Shown here: piece by piece, positions 21,009 through 34,719 of the stretch
Numbering within the stretch: position 1 is the stretch's first letter
Layout of the letters: each line of letters starts with the position of its first letter
NCBI RefSeq assembly: GCF_050003625.1
Contig: NC_134397.1
Coordinates: 71,899,551 to 71,963,550, forward strand
Length of the DNA: 64,000 nucleotides
From: Haematobia irritans
Taxonomy: Eukaryota; Arthropoda; Insecta; Diptera; Muscidae
Direction of reading: 5' to 3'
Made by a program: the position numbers and the translations under genes
Notes under the pieces: generated by a model
What the model was told of the DNA's origin: nothing
Databases searched by the model: none
What the model saw: the letters and a program-made list of their open reading frames with translations, nothing else

Positions 21009-22471
21009 GACTTTTTATTTAGTTCTAATTTTATAATCATTAAAAGTAGAAATTTTTTGTTTTCATTATACCCTAAAGAAAAATCTTGCTTTCATAATCC
21101 ACCTTCCCATTATAATGTGTCAATGGATTTTTTGCTCTTTTGATTTCATAATAATTATTTTATGAAATTTTCAAACTAATTTCCCTCTCTTTTTCTTCTT
21201 ATTTACTCCCCATGAAGTATAACATAAAATAAAAATAGAAACTCTATAATTATATACATTCTTTCGATTTCAGTTTCGTAAAATAAAAATCTAAATTTCA
21301 AATAATACTGCTTTTGGCTATACTCTAAAATCGAGCATTTTATGTAACATGGTCTTATGAAAACCTCCAACCCCTAGGAAAACAAAAGCTACGATATAAA
21401 AATAACGAAATTAAGAATCCATAAAAAAATTGTTATAATATTTGGTTGAAACAAAGGCAAACCATACATACATAAGCGATAAGACTAATTAAGAAAGAAA
21501 CAAAGTTTCTCTTTTCTATGCTATAAAAAGAAAGAAAATTTAAATCGAATAGAAACACAAAGCCATACACACTTAGCTTTTTTTAGTTAAATTAACAATT
21601 CACTTTTATTTTCTATAGAAAATTAAAGCAAAAGCATTGAAAATAAACTGATTAAAGCATAACAAACCGAAAAGCAGCTAAAAATAAGATCTTTAAAAAA
21701 ATATAACCAATACCATAACCAAAAAAAAAAAAAACAACAAAACTTTTGATTACAATGGTAAGGCTGTTGTTGGTGTTGTGTGGCGAAGAAGAAAATAAAA
21801 AAACAAAAACAATAACGAATATTAATGTTTGTTGTTGTTGTTGTTAAGAAAAAGTAAAATAAATTTTACAAGCCAAGCATTCTTCGCCTATCTTTTGCTC
21901 ACACACATAGGCATTCATAACCATAGGAAACCCACAATGGCAAACGAAAGACTTAAGCAATAAACCTGAAACGAAACGGAATTAAAATTCTTATCATCAC
22001 TCACTCGCTCACTCATTCACTCACAGCGAATATTGTCGGGGGAACTTGCAAGTGTATCTAATGGGGTAGTGTGTATATGCGTGTGTGTGTATTTATAGCT
22101 CTATATGTTTAAACGTGTATGCAAGTAAAGCACATCACATAAAGCAACAGCTATAACCACAATAAGCCAACATAACCAACTAACCAGGCTTTAAAGAAAA
22201 AACTTTCACTTTACACAACAATAACGGCAAAGTCAAATGCACAAAGTTGTCATTGTTGTTGTTTCTGAGTCGAGTTGTGTAGTGTGTATTTTTTTCTTTT
22301 CTTCTTCTTGTGCATAGTTTTATTGTAGAGCTCTGTTGGGTCTTCTTCTCTTCTTTCGTTTCTAGCTAAACTACAATCATAAATCAAGCATTGCCTCTAC
22401 TACTACAAATACCGTTATCTACTATATTTACGAATATATGAGCGATTCCTTTAGGGGGTTGTCTAGATCCT
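21009..22471. other. Low-copy, less repetitive stretch; no gene recognised
   Basis: Mixed-composition sequence with (TTG)n at ~21826-21845, CACTCACTCGCTCACTCATT near 22000, GTGTGTGTGT near 22080, and few MITE motifs. It may be intronic or regulatory host sequence, but I see no splice-bounded frame with conserved character. Confidence 0.45.
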
Positions 22472-22725
22472 ATACAGAAAAAAAAATTCTCATTCAATCA
22501 TGAAATTAATTGATACAATTAATTTTTTTTTTAATTGCAAATGCTTCCGTCATGAAAATGATAGCATTAATCATGGAGTTAATTGGTAATTAAAAATATT
22601 TTTGATTAAAAAATTAATTGATTTATTTGGCAATTTTAATAATTTTTTAATTGGTTAAGTTAAAAATGTAATAGATTTTTGCCGCAAAACTTTAATTAAT
22701 TAATAGCGTTTTTTATGCATTTACC
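22472..22725 (-). mobile_element. MITE family C, diverged copy
   Basis: TACAGAAAAAAAAATTCTCA, then TTCAATCATGAAATTAATTG and TTTTTTAATTGCAAATG. Matches the inverted orientation of C, with a degenerate right end. Confidence 0.5.
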
Positions 22726-23080
22726 GATTACAATTCTTTGGATTTGAGTCAAATAATAATGACTTTAGTATACAGAAAAAATATCTCGAAATATTTTTAA
22801 TTACAAAATTTGATTGAAGTTGAAAATGTAATCAATTAAAAAATTAACTGATACATTTACTGCATCTAAAAGTAAAATAATTATTAATATATAAATAATT
22901 GATTACTTTATTCAAATTTTTTTGTGGTAAAAATCAATTACATTTTTAATTGAACAAATTAAACAATTAATTGCAAATATCGAAAAAAATTAATTTATTT
23001 CTTAATCAGAATTTTAAATAATTTTTTAATCTCCAGATTATATCCTAATTTATAAAAAATTCTGGAAATTGATTAAGCAA
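22726..23080. other. Decayed C-like AT-rich sequence
   Basis: CAGAAAAAATATCTCGAAAT and CAATTAAAAAATTAACTGAT suggest another degenerate C copy. Boundaries cannot be set. Confidence 0.35.
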
Positions 23081-23320
23081 CCCAGCAAAAAAGCGACGCC
23101 AAAAAAAATGAAAATCTTCTTTTTGAATCCAGAAGTGGTGCAAAATTGATGAGTCTTGTCATAGGACCGATGTCCACTATTTCAACAGCCGTTGCACTGA
23201 ATTTTATTGACTTCTTAAGGTGTGATCCATATTCCGTGGTTTGGATGTGAATTAAACATTTCTGTGATATTTTGCCAAATAAATAACTTTTATAATTTTT
23301 TATGATTTTTAATGGAAATA
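23081..23320 (+). mobile_element. Family E element, 3'-truncated
   Basis: CCCAGCAAAAAAGCGACGCC at the left, CTTGTCATAGGACCGATGTC and CAACAGCCGTTGCACTGAAT inside. The match fades after TTTTTATGATTTTTAATGG, and the right terminus is absent. Confidence 0.75.
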
Positions 23321-23975
23321 TTTTCTAATTTAAACAAAATTTTAATTGAAATAATTAAAATATTTATTAAAAACGCAAAAAAAATTTAAATATTTTCTTA
23401 ACTAACTTTATATTTTATATTTGATTAAAAACTTAATTGTATCAGTCAAAAAATATAACAAAAGAAATAAATAAATATATATAAATAAATAAATAAATAA
23501 ATATATAAATAAATATAAAAAATAAATATTTTTTTTACATATTATTACAATATCGGACATGAAGATTAAAGAATTGGTATTATTAAGTTATTGAAAATAA
23601 AATGCCAGATACCAATCTCCACAAGCTTAACTAGACATTGGTTTCAATGCGGGCTAAATCAAATTTCCATAGTCGTAAGGATAGGTCTGGCGGGATGAGA
23701 TAAATAATTTTAATTGGAAATATGCTGGTGATATTTTCCTATGTAGTCTGTAGGGGTAATAGTCACACTAAATATTGCATTTTTTTGTTTTCATTTTATT
23801 TTACATTGAAATTATTTAAATTTACGTTAAGTATTCAATATTTATTTACATTTATATTTTTGTTGTTTATTTTCATCACATTTTGCTTATACATTTTCTC
23901 ACTTTTATGTTAATTTCTTTAAAAAGTTCAAAGTATATTTTTAATAGTAAGAAATTGTAGTATTTTTTTTTACTT
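23321..23975. other. AT-rich stretch with (AAAT)n-like run near 23460-23530
   Basis: An AAATAAATAAATA run at ~23466-23515. No gene seen. Confidence 0.5.
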
Positions 23976-24573
23976 TTTATACCCTCCACCATAGGATGGG
24001 GGGTATATTAACATTGTCATTCCGTTTGTAACACATCGAAATATTCCTCTAAGACCCTATAAAATATATATATTCTGGGTCGTGGTGAAATTCTGAGTCG
24101 ATCTGAGCATGTCCGTCCGTCCGTCTGTTGAAATCACGCTAACTTCCAAACGAAACAAACTGTCGACTTGAAACTTGGCACAAGTAGTTGTTATTGATGT
24201 AGGTCGGATGGTATTGCAAATGAGCTATATCGGTCCACTTGGAAGACCAAAATTCATCTGATTCAGTTGAAATGTGGTACGTGATGTTAATATATGGCCT
24301 CAAACACCCATGCAAAAATTGGTCGATATCGGTCCATAATAATATATAGCTCCCATATAAACCGATCCCCAGATTTGACCTCCGGTGCCTTTTGGAGGAG
24401 CAAAATTCATCCGATCTGGTTGAAATTTGGTACGTGGTGGTAGTATATGATATTTAACAACCATATGAGTTGAAATTTGTGGATGACAGTCTTTCGTAGA
24501 AGTTTCTACGCAATCCATGGTGGAGGGTACATAAGATTCGGCCTGGCCGAACTTACGGCCGTATATACTTGTT
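23976..24573 (-). mobile_element. Family A repeat, short internally deleted copy
   Basis: Plus strand starts TATACCCTCCACCATAGGAT, carries GTCCGTCCGTCCGTCTGT at ~24112, and ends GGCCTGGCCGAACTTACGGC + CGTATATACTTGTT. Only about one and a half 153-bp units remain. Both termini are intact, so it helps define the element ends. The insertion lies in a T-run. Confidence 0.85.
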
Positions 24574-24957
24574 AGTAAGGTATATTGATTGTATTTTTTT
24601 TATTTTATATTCGATTGAAATTATTTATATTTGAAATTACCCGTAGTATCCAATATTTGTTTTATTTTTATTTTTGATGCATCCTGTTTATCATTAAAAT
24701 TTTATGAAATTTTGTTATATTTAAAAATGATTTTTTAACTATTGAATAAAGTGCCCAGTATAATTTGGTACAGTGTTTTTTTACATTGCAATTATTTAAA
24801 TTGGCCCTAAGTATCCTGTATTTAATAAATTTATTTATTTAATTTTTTCTGTTTATTTTTATCGAATTTTATATTTTAAATTTATTATAAACAAATTATT
24901 AATCACCTCTTTATACGGGCACTAGCAACTAGAGACTATCGGTTTATTTCGTTTATA
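24574..24957. other. AT-rich stretch without recognised feature
   Basis: TTTATTTTTATTTTT-type sequence. Nothing supportable. Confidence 0.4.
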
Positions 24958-26443
24958 CATTTTCTCACATTTATGATAAGCCAACCCGCCTTGCATACAC
25001 AAGGTCGTGGGTTCGATTCCTGCTTCGACCGAACAAAAGTTTTTCAGCGGTGGATTATCCCACCTCAGTAATGCTGGTGACATTTCTGAGGGTTTCAAAG
25101 CTTCTCTAAGTGGTTTCACTGGAATGTGGAACGCCGTTCGGACTCGGCTATAAAAAGGAGGTCCCTTGTCATTGAGCTTAACATGGAATCGGGCAGCACT
25201 CAGTGATAAGAGAGAAGTTCACCAATGTAGTATCACAATGGACTGAATAGTCTAAGTGAGCCTGATACATCGGGCTGCCACCTACACGCAGAGAAGAAAC
25301 ATGATTGTCACAATCATATTCGAAGAGCAAAATAATATGATAGGAGCTATTTTTGCGGCGACCATGTAACATTTTAACCTGTAACCATGTTGGATCAGTG
25401 AACATGGTTCTAAGAAAAATATAATTGTCCTCATCTAAAATGTTATTATATTAATAAAAAGAATTTTGTTTGAATGAAAAGAAAATGGTCACGATTTAAA
25501 ATGTTATGGTATTCATTCAAAATGTTTTTCTTCTAGTTAAAAGAACATGGTCACAACCTAAAATGTTTTGATCTTTACGAAAAAACTTTTTTCATCGTCG
25601 AAAAAAGGACGCCACTTGAGAAAAGAAAACACAAAATTACATTTATTTGTTTGTTTTTATTTATTTATAAACTAATTCATTGTTTATGTGTATTTATAAT
25701 GCCGTTCAAGCAAACATCATATATTTTTACACATCCTTTTTTTTCAATTTCAACAATAAGTAATTATTCCATATTTACATCGTGCCCATCAAATGTACAA
25801 ACGCAGACATCATGTAACTGCAAATAAAAATAAATGATCCATATAGCAAAATGCAGAACAAAAAACAGGTACATTTTTTCAATTACACTTTCCTTTTTTG
25901 TGTTCACATAAAACCACGTGCCACTTCTGAATAAATAAATTAATACAAAACACAGTAAATCCGTATTCTCCGTCCATTCCAAGAAACAATCAACACACGA
26001 CTGACGCTCAAAATGAAAATCGTGTGTACCTGCTCAATGTTTTTATAAAATTCTTTTCGCTACAAAAAAGTTAAAAAATTAAATGGTCACGAAAAAAATG
26101 TAAATGGTCTTTATGGTCATGTAATGGTTCTAGACATATCTATACTTAACCTATAAAAAATACTTTTTTCCCTGTAAAAAAGTAAAAAAAAATTGAATGG
26201 TCAGGTACATGATTTTCCCGACCATTTATTGGTCTCAAATTCTATCATTTAAATGATAGAACATGTTTGCGGTATTTGATAGCCATTCAAATGCTTATTG
26301 CCACCATACATTTTTCTCCGCTCGAAAACTATTTTTACAAAGACAAAATACATGGTTTTCGCGGCAATTACATGCTCTAGATAAGCATTAAATGGATGCG
26401 GCAACCATGTCCAAACATGGTTTTTCTGTGCGTGTAACCTAAC
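24958..26443 (+). mobile_element. tRNA-headed SINE S3, split by element H
   Basis: The head at ~24958-25031 contains CCGCCTTGCATACACAAGGT, CGTGGGTTCGATTCCTGCTT and CGACCGAA. The B box is intact at ~25010-25022, while the A-box region is eroded (TTTATGATAAGCC). The body continues to CATCGGGCTGCCACC at 25282. Element H (25285-26434) then interrupts, and the tail TAACCTAAC resumes at 26435. Removing H and one TA restores the tail seen in S1. This is the only copy here that keeps the B box with the full body. Confidence 0.88.
25285..26434. mobile_element. TIR element H, 1150 bp, TA duplication, inserted in SINE S3
   Basis: Left CACGCAGAGAAGAAACATG and right CATGGTTTTTCTGTGCGTG are inverted repeats, flanked by TA at 25283-25284 and 26435-26436. 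Subterminal AACATGGTCACNACCTAAAATG-type motifs repeat many times (25405-25575). No transposase frame. A partial relative ends CCTTCTCTGCGTG at ~39998. TA flanks are typical of Tc1/mariner-type transposition; superfamily otherwise unassigned. Confidence 0.85.
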
Positions 26444-26449
26444 TCTGCA

Positions 26450-26828
26450 ATATGATAAAGTTTTTTTGACTTTAATAACTTTTTTGTGCCTTAGATAATT
26501 TAACTAAAAAAGGGGGAAAAGTATACACAAAGAAGTATAAAGATTTAATAAATTTCTATTTTTTCAAAAAAAAGTTTAAAATTTCCCAAAATTTCTTAAA
26601 TTTTTTCCACAAATGCTTCCATCACGAACTTCGCATGATACTAAATTTGAAATTACGATACTACGAAATGCTTTTTTTTTAATTAATACATAATAAATTT
26701 TATTGAATTTGTTGAAACAACATGTACTTAATTTTGTGATATAGGCGATTGTAAAACTTTGTGGTTTAACTTTTCTCAAAATTATCTTACAGTTCCTTTC
26801 TTGTAGGTTCACTGTTTTTTTAGTGTAT
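26450..26828. mobile_element. MITE family D, copy 3, left-truncated
   Basis: Shows ATAAAGTTTTTTTGACTTTA, CACAAATGCTTCCATCACGA, ATTGAATTTGTTGAAACAAC and a right end GTAGGTTCACTGTTTTTTTA + GTG. The outer left end is missing next to the SINE tail. Confidence 0.65.
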
Positions 26829-26874
26829 TTGATAAAGTAGTAGTTATTTTATTTTACTTTGAAATTATTATCTA

Positions 26875-27281
26875 TCCAGCAAACAAAGCGTCGCCAAAAA
26901 AAGTAATGAAAATGTTCTTTTTGGATACGGAAAAAATTGTGCAAAATTGGCGCAGAAGCAATGAATTTTACATGGGCTTGTCATAGGACGGATGTCCCTC
27001 ATTTTAACAGCCGTTTAATTGAATGTGCATCACTTATTAATATCTGATCCGAATTCAGTGTTTTGGATGTGAGTTAAAATTGTTTGTGATATTTTGCACA
27101 AATAAATAATTTTTATACTTTCTTATGATTTTTAATGCATTCTAACGCTCGTCTGAAACGTTTGACCTCAAATATTTTCAAAAATGAGCAGTTTTTCTAA
27201 ATTTTTTTGACAAATTGATTTGTACCATTTTATTAAATCTTACTCTGTGATTTTAGAACAACTTCCAGTTTTTTTGCTGGG
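26875..27281 (+). mobile_element. Family E element, internally deleted
   Basis: TCCAGCAAACAAAGCGTCGC at the left, CATGGGCTTGTCATAGGACG inside, ACTTCCAGTTTTTTTGCTGG at the right. About 407 bp. The middle of the right half is missing relative to 19304. Confidence 0.8.
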
Positions 27282-29032
27282 CAATGAAATTGCCAAAGAA
27301 TATACTCATTGCAATTTTTTCGTTTTAATGTAAATTGAAATTATTTTAATTTACTTTAAAAATGTCCAATATTTAGTTATTTCGTGTTTTTGTTTTTATA
27401 TTTTTTTCATCTTTACGATAATTACTTTAATAGTTTATGATTATTTGATAATTTCAAAAATATATATTATGTGTAACATATTTTAAAATTTTTCATAATT
27501 TTGGGGGTCTTGTTAATTGCCTATTTTTTAGCCTTTTAGGGAATTTGAAATATTTATATGGAAAATGATTTCTTTTTTCCCCTTTTTCATTTTCTGGAAT
27601 TTGAGCTTTTTGGCCTTCACGTTAGGAATTTGGTACTGATTCCAAGCCCAAGATGCGTTGATCTTAAACTGTATTTCGGAGTAAACAATAATTATTTTTT
27701 AAGTAGTAGCTTCTTTTTTCTAATCCCTTCCTTAAATTCGCTCACCCTCTGAAGCCAAAAAATCAACATTTACATAAATTGATCTTGAATTTTATTCATT
27801 GAATATCATTTACCTAAAATATTCTTGATAAATCTCTGAGATAGATTTACATTTGTCTCATTTCCTTTACAACTACACAATGGCATATTCTGTAACTTCC
27901 GGGTAATACATTTTTGCTTTGCTTTGCTGCACAACAATAAAATGCCTTATCCCTTTGCAATATGTAGGTCATTCCATATATATGTATGTATATGAGTATA
28001 AATTGTGACACATAAAAATAGAAATGAAAGCATGCCACATTCACCAAGAAATGGAGAAACAAACAACAACAAAAAAATGTTTATAGCATTTGCCCCCAAA
28101 AGTGTAGGTTTAGGTAGGTAGTGTAGGTTTAGGTAGCTGCTGCAACAACAGGATGTCAAATAACTTACAAGTCATCCGGGCACCCACACAAACATTCACA
28201 CACACTTAAATACATTGCGAGACAGTATTTACATTTTTTTAAACGCAAAAAAAAAATCGAAATAAATTCTCAGAAATAAATTATTCTTATAGAAGAAGAT
28301 AGTTGAAAAATTCAAGCCTAGGTCTTTGGCTAAGCTATGAAAGATTTCATTCACAGACTCCATATGGGGAGTTAAGTCTTATGGAAAAGAAAAAAAAAAA
28401 AAACTACAAAATAGGCATCTTCTATATGCTTACAGCATTGGAAATTTGAGATAGAAAATAAATATGCCAGATATAAAAATGTTGGAATAGTGGTTAGATA
28501 TAAAACGTTCATCGTGCTTCATTACAAAGTCATAAAATAAGCTCAGCTTTACACTCAGAATTTGATGTTGGTAAAATCGGACAAAATTGACTGATAGGCT
28601 TTTACTAAAAATATTGAATCTAGATGGAATAGGCTCATCTATTTAGAATTTCCAGTTGTCCGTCTGCCTGTCTAATTTATTCTTTATAAGATCTCATTTT
28701 TCGTGAAATTTGTTATAGAGGAGAAATCCAGGGGCCATATTAATTTTTTTTTAAATTGTTAATGGGAGACATTCACGAGTAATAAATCCCGCCATTTGGA
28801 AAAAAAAAATGATTCAGGACCTGACCCTGCGTCAAGGAATTTCTTAAAGAAACCGAATTCCTAGAACCAGAGAATGGTGCAACCAGAGAATGGTGCAATC
28901 AGCATTATAGTTTAAAATTTCTAAAATATTTAACCCGTTATAAAATGAGGGACACTCATTAAAAAACAACACGCACACATTTTCATATAGAGAAAAACAT
29001 TAAATTAAATGCATTTATATCAGTGTTTCCTA
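27282..29032. other. Low-copy stretch; no gene recognised
   Basis: Mixed composition. There is a short direct repeat GTGTAGGTTTAGGTAG(G) at 28102-28133. Frames of up to 71 aa carry no recognisable domain. Confidence 0.45.
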
Positions 29033-29475
29033 CACTAATAGAAAAAAATACGTTGCAAAATCGTGAACGGTCGGTAACAAAATGAAACGGACGCCTGCAC
29101 GAAAAATCAAAACGGAATGTTCTGGGTTTCGTCCACGGTTCAGGGGTTCACGATTTCATGAACGGCTTCCGTTTTTCTCAGGCCGTGAAAAGTTATAAAA
29201 TAATTGTTAGACCTGGAGACTCCGTCGGTGGTACAATGCGCTAAGGTAACTGTTGGTTCGTATGGTGCAGACAATCCAGGTTCGAGTAACGGTAGCAGAT
29301 TTTGTTATTTTTTTATTTATAAATTCGTAACCATTACATTTTCAGATCATGAACGCTGGTTGTTTGTTTTGACAACGCACGGTCTGTTCTCCGTTTGACA
29401 CCACATGTGCGTTGATTCACTTTCATGAACGGATCGTTTTGAAATAAGCACGCCGTTCATAATTTTTTCTATAGG
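29033..29475 (+). mobile_element. TIR element family G, copy 2
   Basis: CACTAATAGAAAAAAATACG at the left; CCGTTCATAATTTTTTCTAT at the right. Interior colinear with G1 (GAAAAATCAAAACGGAATGT; GTTCACGATTTCATGAACGG). Slightly shorter than G1 because of a deletion after GACAACGC. Confidence 0.78.
29221..29300 (+). other. tRNA-like module in element G2
   Basis: GGTGGTACAATGCGCTAAGG and CCAGGTTCGAGTAACGGTAG correspond to the A and B regions of the G1 module. The B box core GGTTCGAGT is conserved. Confidence 0.6.
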
Positions 29476-29579
29476 TTTATACAATTCTAAAATATATTTT
29501 TCATATTTCATCACCATTTTCACTGGAAACCATTCCTTGAAATTTAATATTCAGGGGATCAGATTGGTTTATTTAAATA

Positions 29580-30000
29580 TAGAAAATTTTCTTTGCATAC
29601 TTTTTGGTGGTACACGAGTCCATGGAAATTATTAATGTAAAAAACTGGAAATTTATTCACAAATAAAAAATACGATCCGTAAACTCGATTATTTGTTTAG
29701 ACACCCATTATTTGGGATCACAATGTTAAAAAAATTTAATATATAAAAAAAAAATTATGTATAAAGCACATTATAACAAAAAGGTGGCACAAATATGTAA
29801 ATAAAATATTGTGCCACAAGAAAAAGTGGCTTCAAAGCATCACTGCTTTAAAACAGTCCAATATTTGCCTAATATTTTCTGGGAATGCGATGGTAACTTT
29901 TAATGCGTGAGTTAACTACCACATGTTTGATATTTGAATGGGGGCCAATTCCTCTAGCACAATATCACAAAAAAAATGTGGCAAAAAAATGTAAATAGTC
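29580..30000. repeat. Family L repeat, diverged unit
   Basis: TTCTTTGCATACTTTTTGGT at 29590 is followed ~170 bp later by AACAAAAAGGTGGCACAAAT, the same order as in the L units at 32409-33110. GTGCCACAAGAAAAAGTGGC follows. Confidence 0.5.
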
Positions 30001-30805
30001 CCCATTTATCCCATTTTACTAATAATCTTTCGCTAGGGTGATATTTAATTAAACCATTTGAGAGTGATGGGGACCAAGAGGACTAACTATTTAAGCTAGA
30101 CGGAAGTAATGGTTTGGCCCTATAACCTGGGGGAAAATCACAAGGGGCAGACCCCCTTATCTCTCTCCTATTTTGTTAACTGGACATGATGTCTTCTCTG
30201 CTACACGATTCCTTAAATATAGAATTACATACCATGCGTTCAATGAGTCCGATGGTTGAAGATTGAAGAGTTGAAATTTCTCTTTGAAATCAAAAGTTCG
30301 AATAGTCTGCGGCAAACAGAAAAAAAATCAACCCATCCATCAACGCACGGTTTGACGCATGGTGTATAATTCAACCTTAATTGAATCGATTAACTTTATA
30401 TTTTTGCAGGGAATATACGTGGAGTCTCTAAGGTGAAAATTGAATGAGAGGGGGCGTAGGGATACTAGAGTTGAAAAAAAAAAAACATTTTGTCAAAAAG
30501 AAATTGAAATTTGAAGTGAAAATCGGGTCAATTGTCAAATCGAGCTATAATGCAAAAACCGAAAATTCTTATTTAAGATGAAAGGAGAATGTGTTGGGCT
30601 CTATACTGATCATTTAAAAAACAAATGTCAAAAAGTCCAAAAATGCAACGTCGACTTTTCAATAATCGTAAAAATTAAAAGTCAAAATTATAAAAAATCA
30701 AAAGTGGAAAGTCGAAAAACTTACTTAAAATTGGAATGAGTCGAAAAATCGAAAAGTCAACTTTTGCACATATCGAAAACAAACTTCATTATCACCCCTG
30801 AAAAA
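30001..30805. other. Low-copy stretch rich in AAAAGTCGAAAA-like motifs
   Basis: 30540-30780 repeats GTCAAAA/GTCGAAAA. No gene seen. Confidence 0.4.
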
Positions 30806-30862
30806 AGTTTTTTGATATTTGCAGGAAATAAATTTGTGAGATTAAGGTCAGGTCCTTATTTT

Positions 30863-31079
30863 GCACACAAAAAAATTTCACGAAAAATTGTCCAATTAAA
30901 ATTTTAATTGAGTTTTAAAAAATATTCAATTAAAAATTTAATTGATTCAACAAATTTTTTAATTGAAACAAAAATCAATCAAAAAAATAATAGTATCAAT
31001 TAATTTCTTAATTGGATAAATTAACTTTTTAATTGACCTTCAATTAATTTTTTAATTGATACTATCATTTCTGCACACA
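30863..31079 (+). mobile_element. MITE family C copy, right-truncated
   Basis: GCACACAAAAAAATTTCACG at the left, through ATAATAGTATCAATTAATTT to GATACTATCATTTCTG, where it meets the next copy. Confidence 0.75.
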
Positions 31080-31299
31080 AAAAAAATTTTTTCTGATTCA
31101 GTCACGAAATTAATTGATCCAATTATTTTTTTAATTGAAATGTCTTCAATCACAGAATTGGTAGTATCAATTAAAAAATTAATTGGCAGTCAATTAAAAA
31201 CTTAATTGATCAAATTAAAAAATTAATTGATACTATTAATTTGTGTGATTGATTTTTATTTCAATTAAAAAATTTGTTGATTCAATTAAATTTTTATTA
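31073..31299 (-). mobile_element. MITE family C copy, inverted, interrupted by (TTA)n
   Basis: GCACACAAAAAAAATTTTTT, CTGATTCAGTCACGAAATTA, GAAATGTCTTCAATCACAGA, ending TTCAATTAAATTTTTATTAT. The (ATT)n array begins inside what should be its ATTTTTAATTGAATATTT end. Confidence 0.75.
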
Positions 31300-32403
<1,104 letters not shown>

Positions 32404-33030
32404 GATAAACATAATTCAACCAACTTTCTCTGAAAAAGTTCTAAAAAAAGTGTCATTAGCAATAAAAGGTTGCAGATTATTAAAAAAATAGGATGACAAC
32501 AGGCGTTCCTTTTTTAGAAAAGATTCTTTGCATACTTTTAGGCGGCAAATAGAAATTTTATTGTATACAAAGGAAAAAGTTTCTGCAATTATAGTAAACA
32601 TGATTATACCTTAAAGCAAATTGCAATAAACTTGCAAAATGGTGGCATAAAATTGTAAAAAAACTTTAGCATATGGTGACACTAAATTAGAATCCCTTGA
32701 AAATTATTTCAGTGATTCTAAGAGATTAATGACGAAGGAAATTTATTTGATATTTGTAGGAAATAGATTTCTGAGCTTAACATAAGACCCCCATTTGTCA
32801 TAATGAAGGAACAATTATCTATGTCCATTATTTTGTTTATAAAAATAATTCAAGCGATTTTCTTGAAATATTCAGGCAACATCAGTTGACAATTTCGAAA
32901 AAGTGCTTAAATAAGTGTCATTAACAATAATAGATTTATCGAATATAAACATATTTCATAGCATACTTTCAGGCGTTACCGGGGCCCGCTCAAAACTGCT
33001 ATTGTATTGGAAGGAAAAAATGCTCGACAC

Positions 33031-33383
33031 GTAACCATATCAATCGTAAAGGAATTTGCTATAAAAAAGGTGGCATAAAAATGTGAAAATTTTTGCGTCA
33101 AGGGATCGAAATAAAAAACATTTAAAAGAGGAGGCTAATGGCCAATGAATGTATGGCCCTAGGTTAGGTTAAAGTGGCAGCCCGATTAAGATTCCGGCTC
33201 ACGTAACGTAACCATATCAATCGTAATGGAATTTGCTATAAAAAAGGTGGCATAAAAATGTGAAAAATTTTGCGTCAAGGGATCGAAATAAAAAAAAATA
33301 TTTAAAAGAGGCCGTTTAAGGCCCTAGGTTAGGTTAAAGTGGCAGCCCGATTAAGATTCAGGCTCACTTAGACTTTTCAGTCC
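33031..33383. repeat. 177-bp tandem duplication carrying a SINE tail fragment
   Basis: GTAACCATATCAATCGTAA begins at 33031 and 33208. Each unit has TTGCTATAAAAAAGGTGGCA, TTGCGTCAAGGGATCGAAAT, TTTAAAAGAGG and CCCTAGGTTAGGTTAAAGTG + GCAGCCCGATTAAGATTC (a minus-oriented SINE tail fragment). Only the second unit continues to CACTTAGACTTTTCAGTCCA. The SINE fragment therefore preceded the duplication. Confidence 0.85.
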
Positions 33384-34717
33384 ATTGTGATGTATGGCCC
33401 TAAAAAGCTCTGGTGAATCGATTATCACCGCCATTATATTATGGAAATCGGAAACATATGTTCTTAAAAAAATACGTTTCTCGTATCAATTTTTTTTATA
33501 TATTTGGTTCAATCTTATTATGATTTTCATGCTTTTTTCTTACTTTATTTAGGGAAAAGTAAATTGTTTTTTTTTTGTCCAACACTCAACTTTTAGGGGA
33601 AGATCTAAATCTCTTAAAAATATATACCATTAGCAAAATTGTTAAAAAAAATATTTTTTTGTTTTATTTTAACTTTGTCCTTCCTACCAACAAATTTCTT
33701 TGGGTGTAGAATAGTGCATTTCAACTATTGTTAAGTTAAAATTCATAGTGGTATTTCTAGACAGAAAATGCGATGAGAGACGACGAGGCAACTACAACAG
33801 AGTACAGGCTGAATGGATGGTACTGAATGGATCACAACAACTTTCACCCATTAATATTCTTCGTGTTGTACATTTGTGCACGGGCACAGAAAGCTCAACA
33901 TCGGCAACATAAACCAGAAGAGACCAAGAAGAAAATAACAAAAAAAAAATGGAAGAAAACAACAACAATGACTACGGAAAGAAATACAAGCGGACATACA
34001 CAAATACAATAATAAATACAAACATAGTCGGTGTGTTTTTTTTTTTTTTGTAACTAAAATTAATTTTAACAACAAAAAAATCACAGTCTCATAAAGTATG
34101 TGAAACATCAGCATAGTACCAGCTAACACTCACGCATGCGAATGGCAATAAAACTACAGGGAATAGATGTACCATCTCACAGTAACCATCAATGGTACAA
34201 GATGAAAAGTATCGTCTTCTTGGAGATGTTCGAAGATACATAGATGATGGCATTGGACAGTAGTACAAAGTGTAAAAGATTTGAAATATGGGTGTAAGTT
34301 GGTTGTATGTGGAATTTGTAATTTTTTTTTGTGATCCCGAAAAGAAATATACGATTTATAGGAAATTTGATGTTATAAATTTAATTTAATTTATATTAAT
34401 AAAATTAATTTCGTTTTAATAATATTTGAGGTCGAAAACCTATGTTGTTAGCACCTATATTACCTGTTTATTTTCATAATTCATTATGATTGTAAATATA
34501 TAAATAAATAAATAATATTTAATTCTATTGTTGGAAAATAAATTTAATAATAAAAAAATATTTTGTTTTTATATAAAACTAAAATAAAAGAAATAAATTA
34601 AAGTTAATTAAGTTAAGTAAACCTATAATCATTTTATTTATATCTTATAAGCTAAATTAAATAAAACTAAATTGAATTTAACTCATAGATGAAATTAAGA
34701 AATTCGATATAATTGGA
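33384..34717. other. Low-copy stretch; no gene recognised
   Basis: The 33770-34290 part is less AT-rich and lacks MITE motifs, and may be host single-copy sequence. The 34370-34700 part is AAATAAAT-rich. Confidence 0.45.
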
Positions 34718-34719
34718 TA

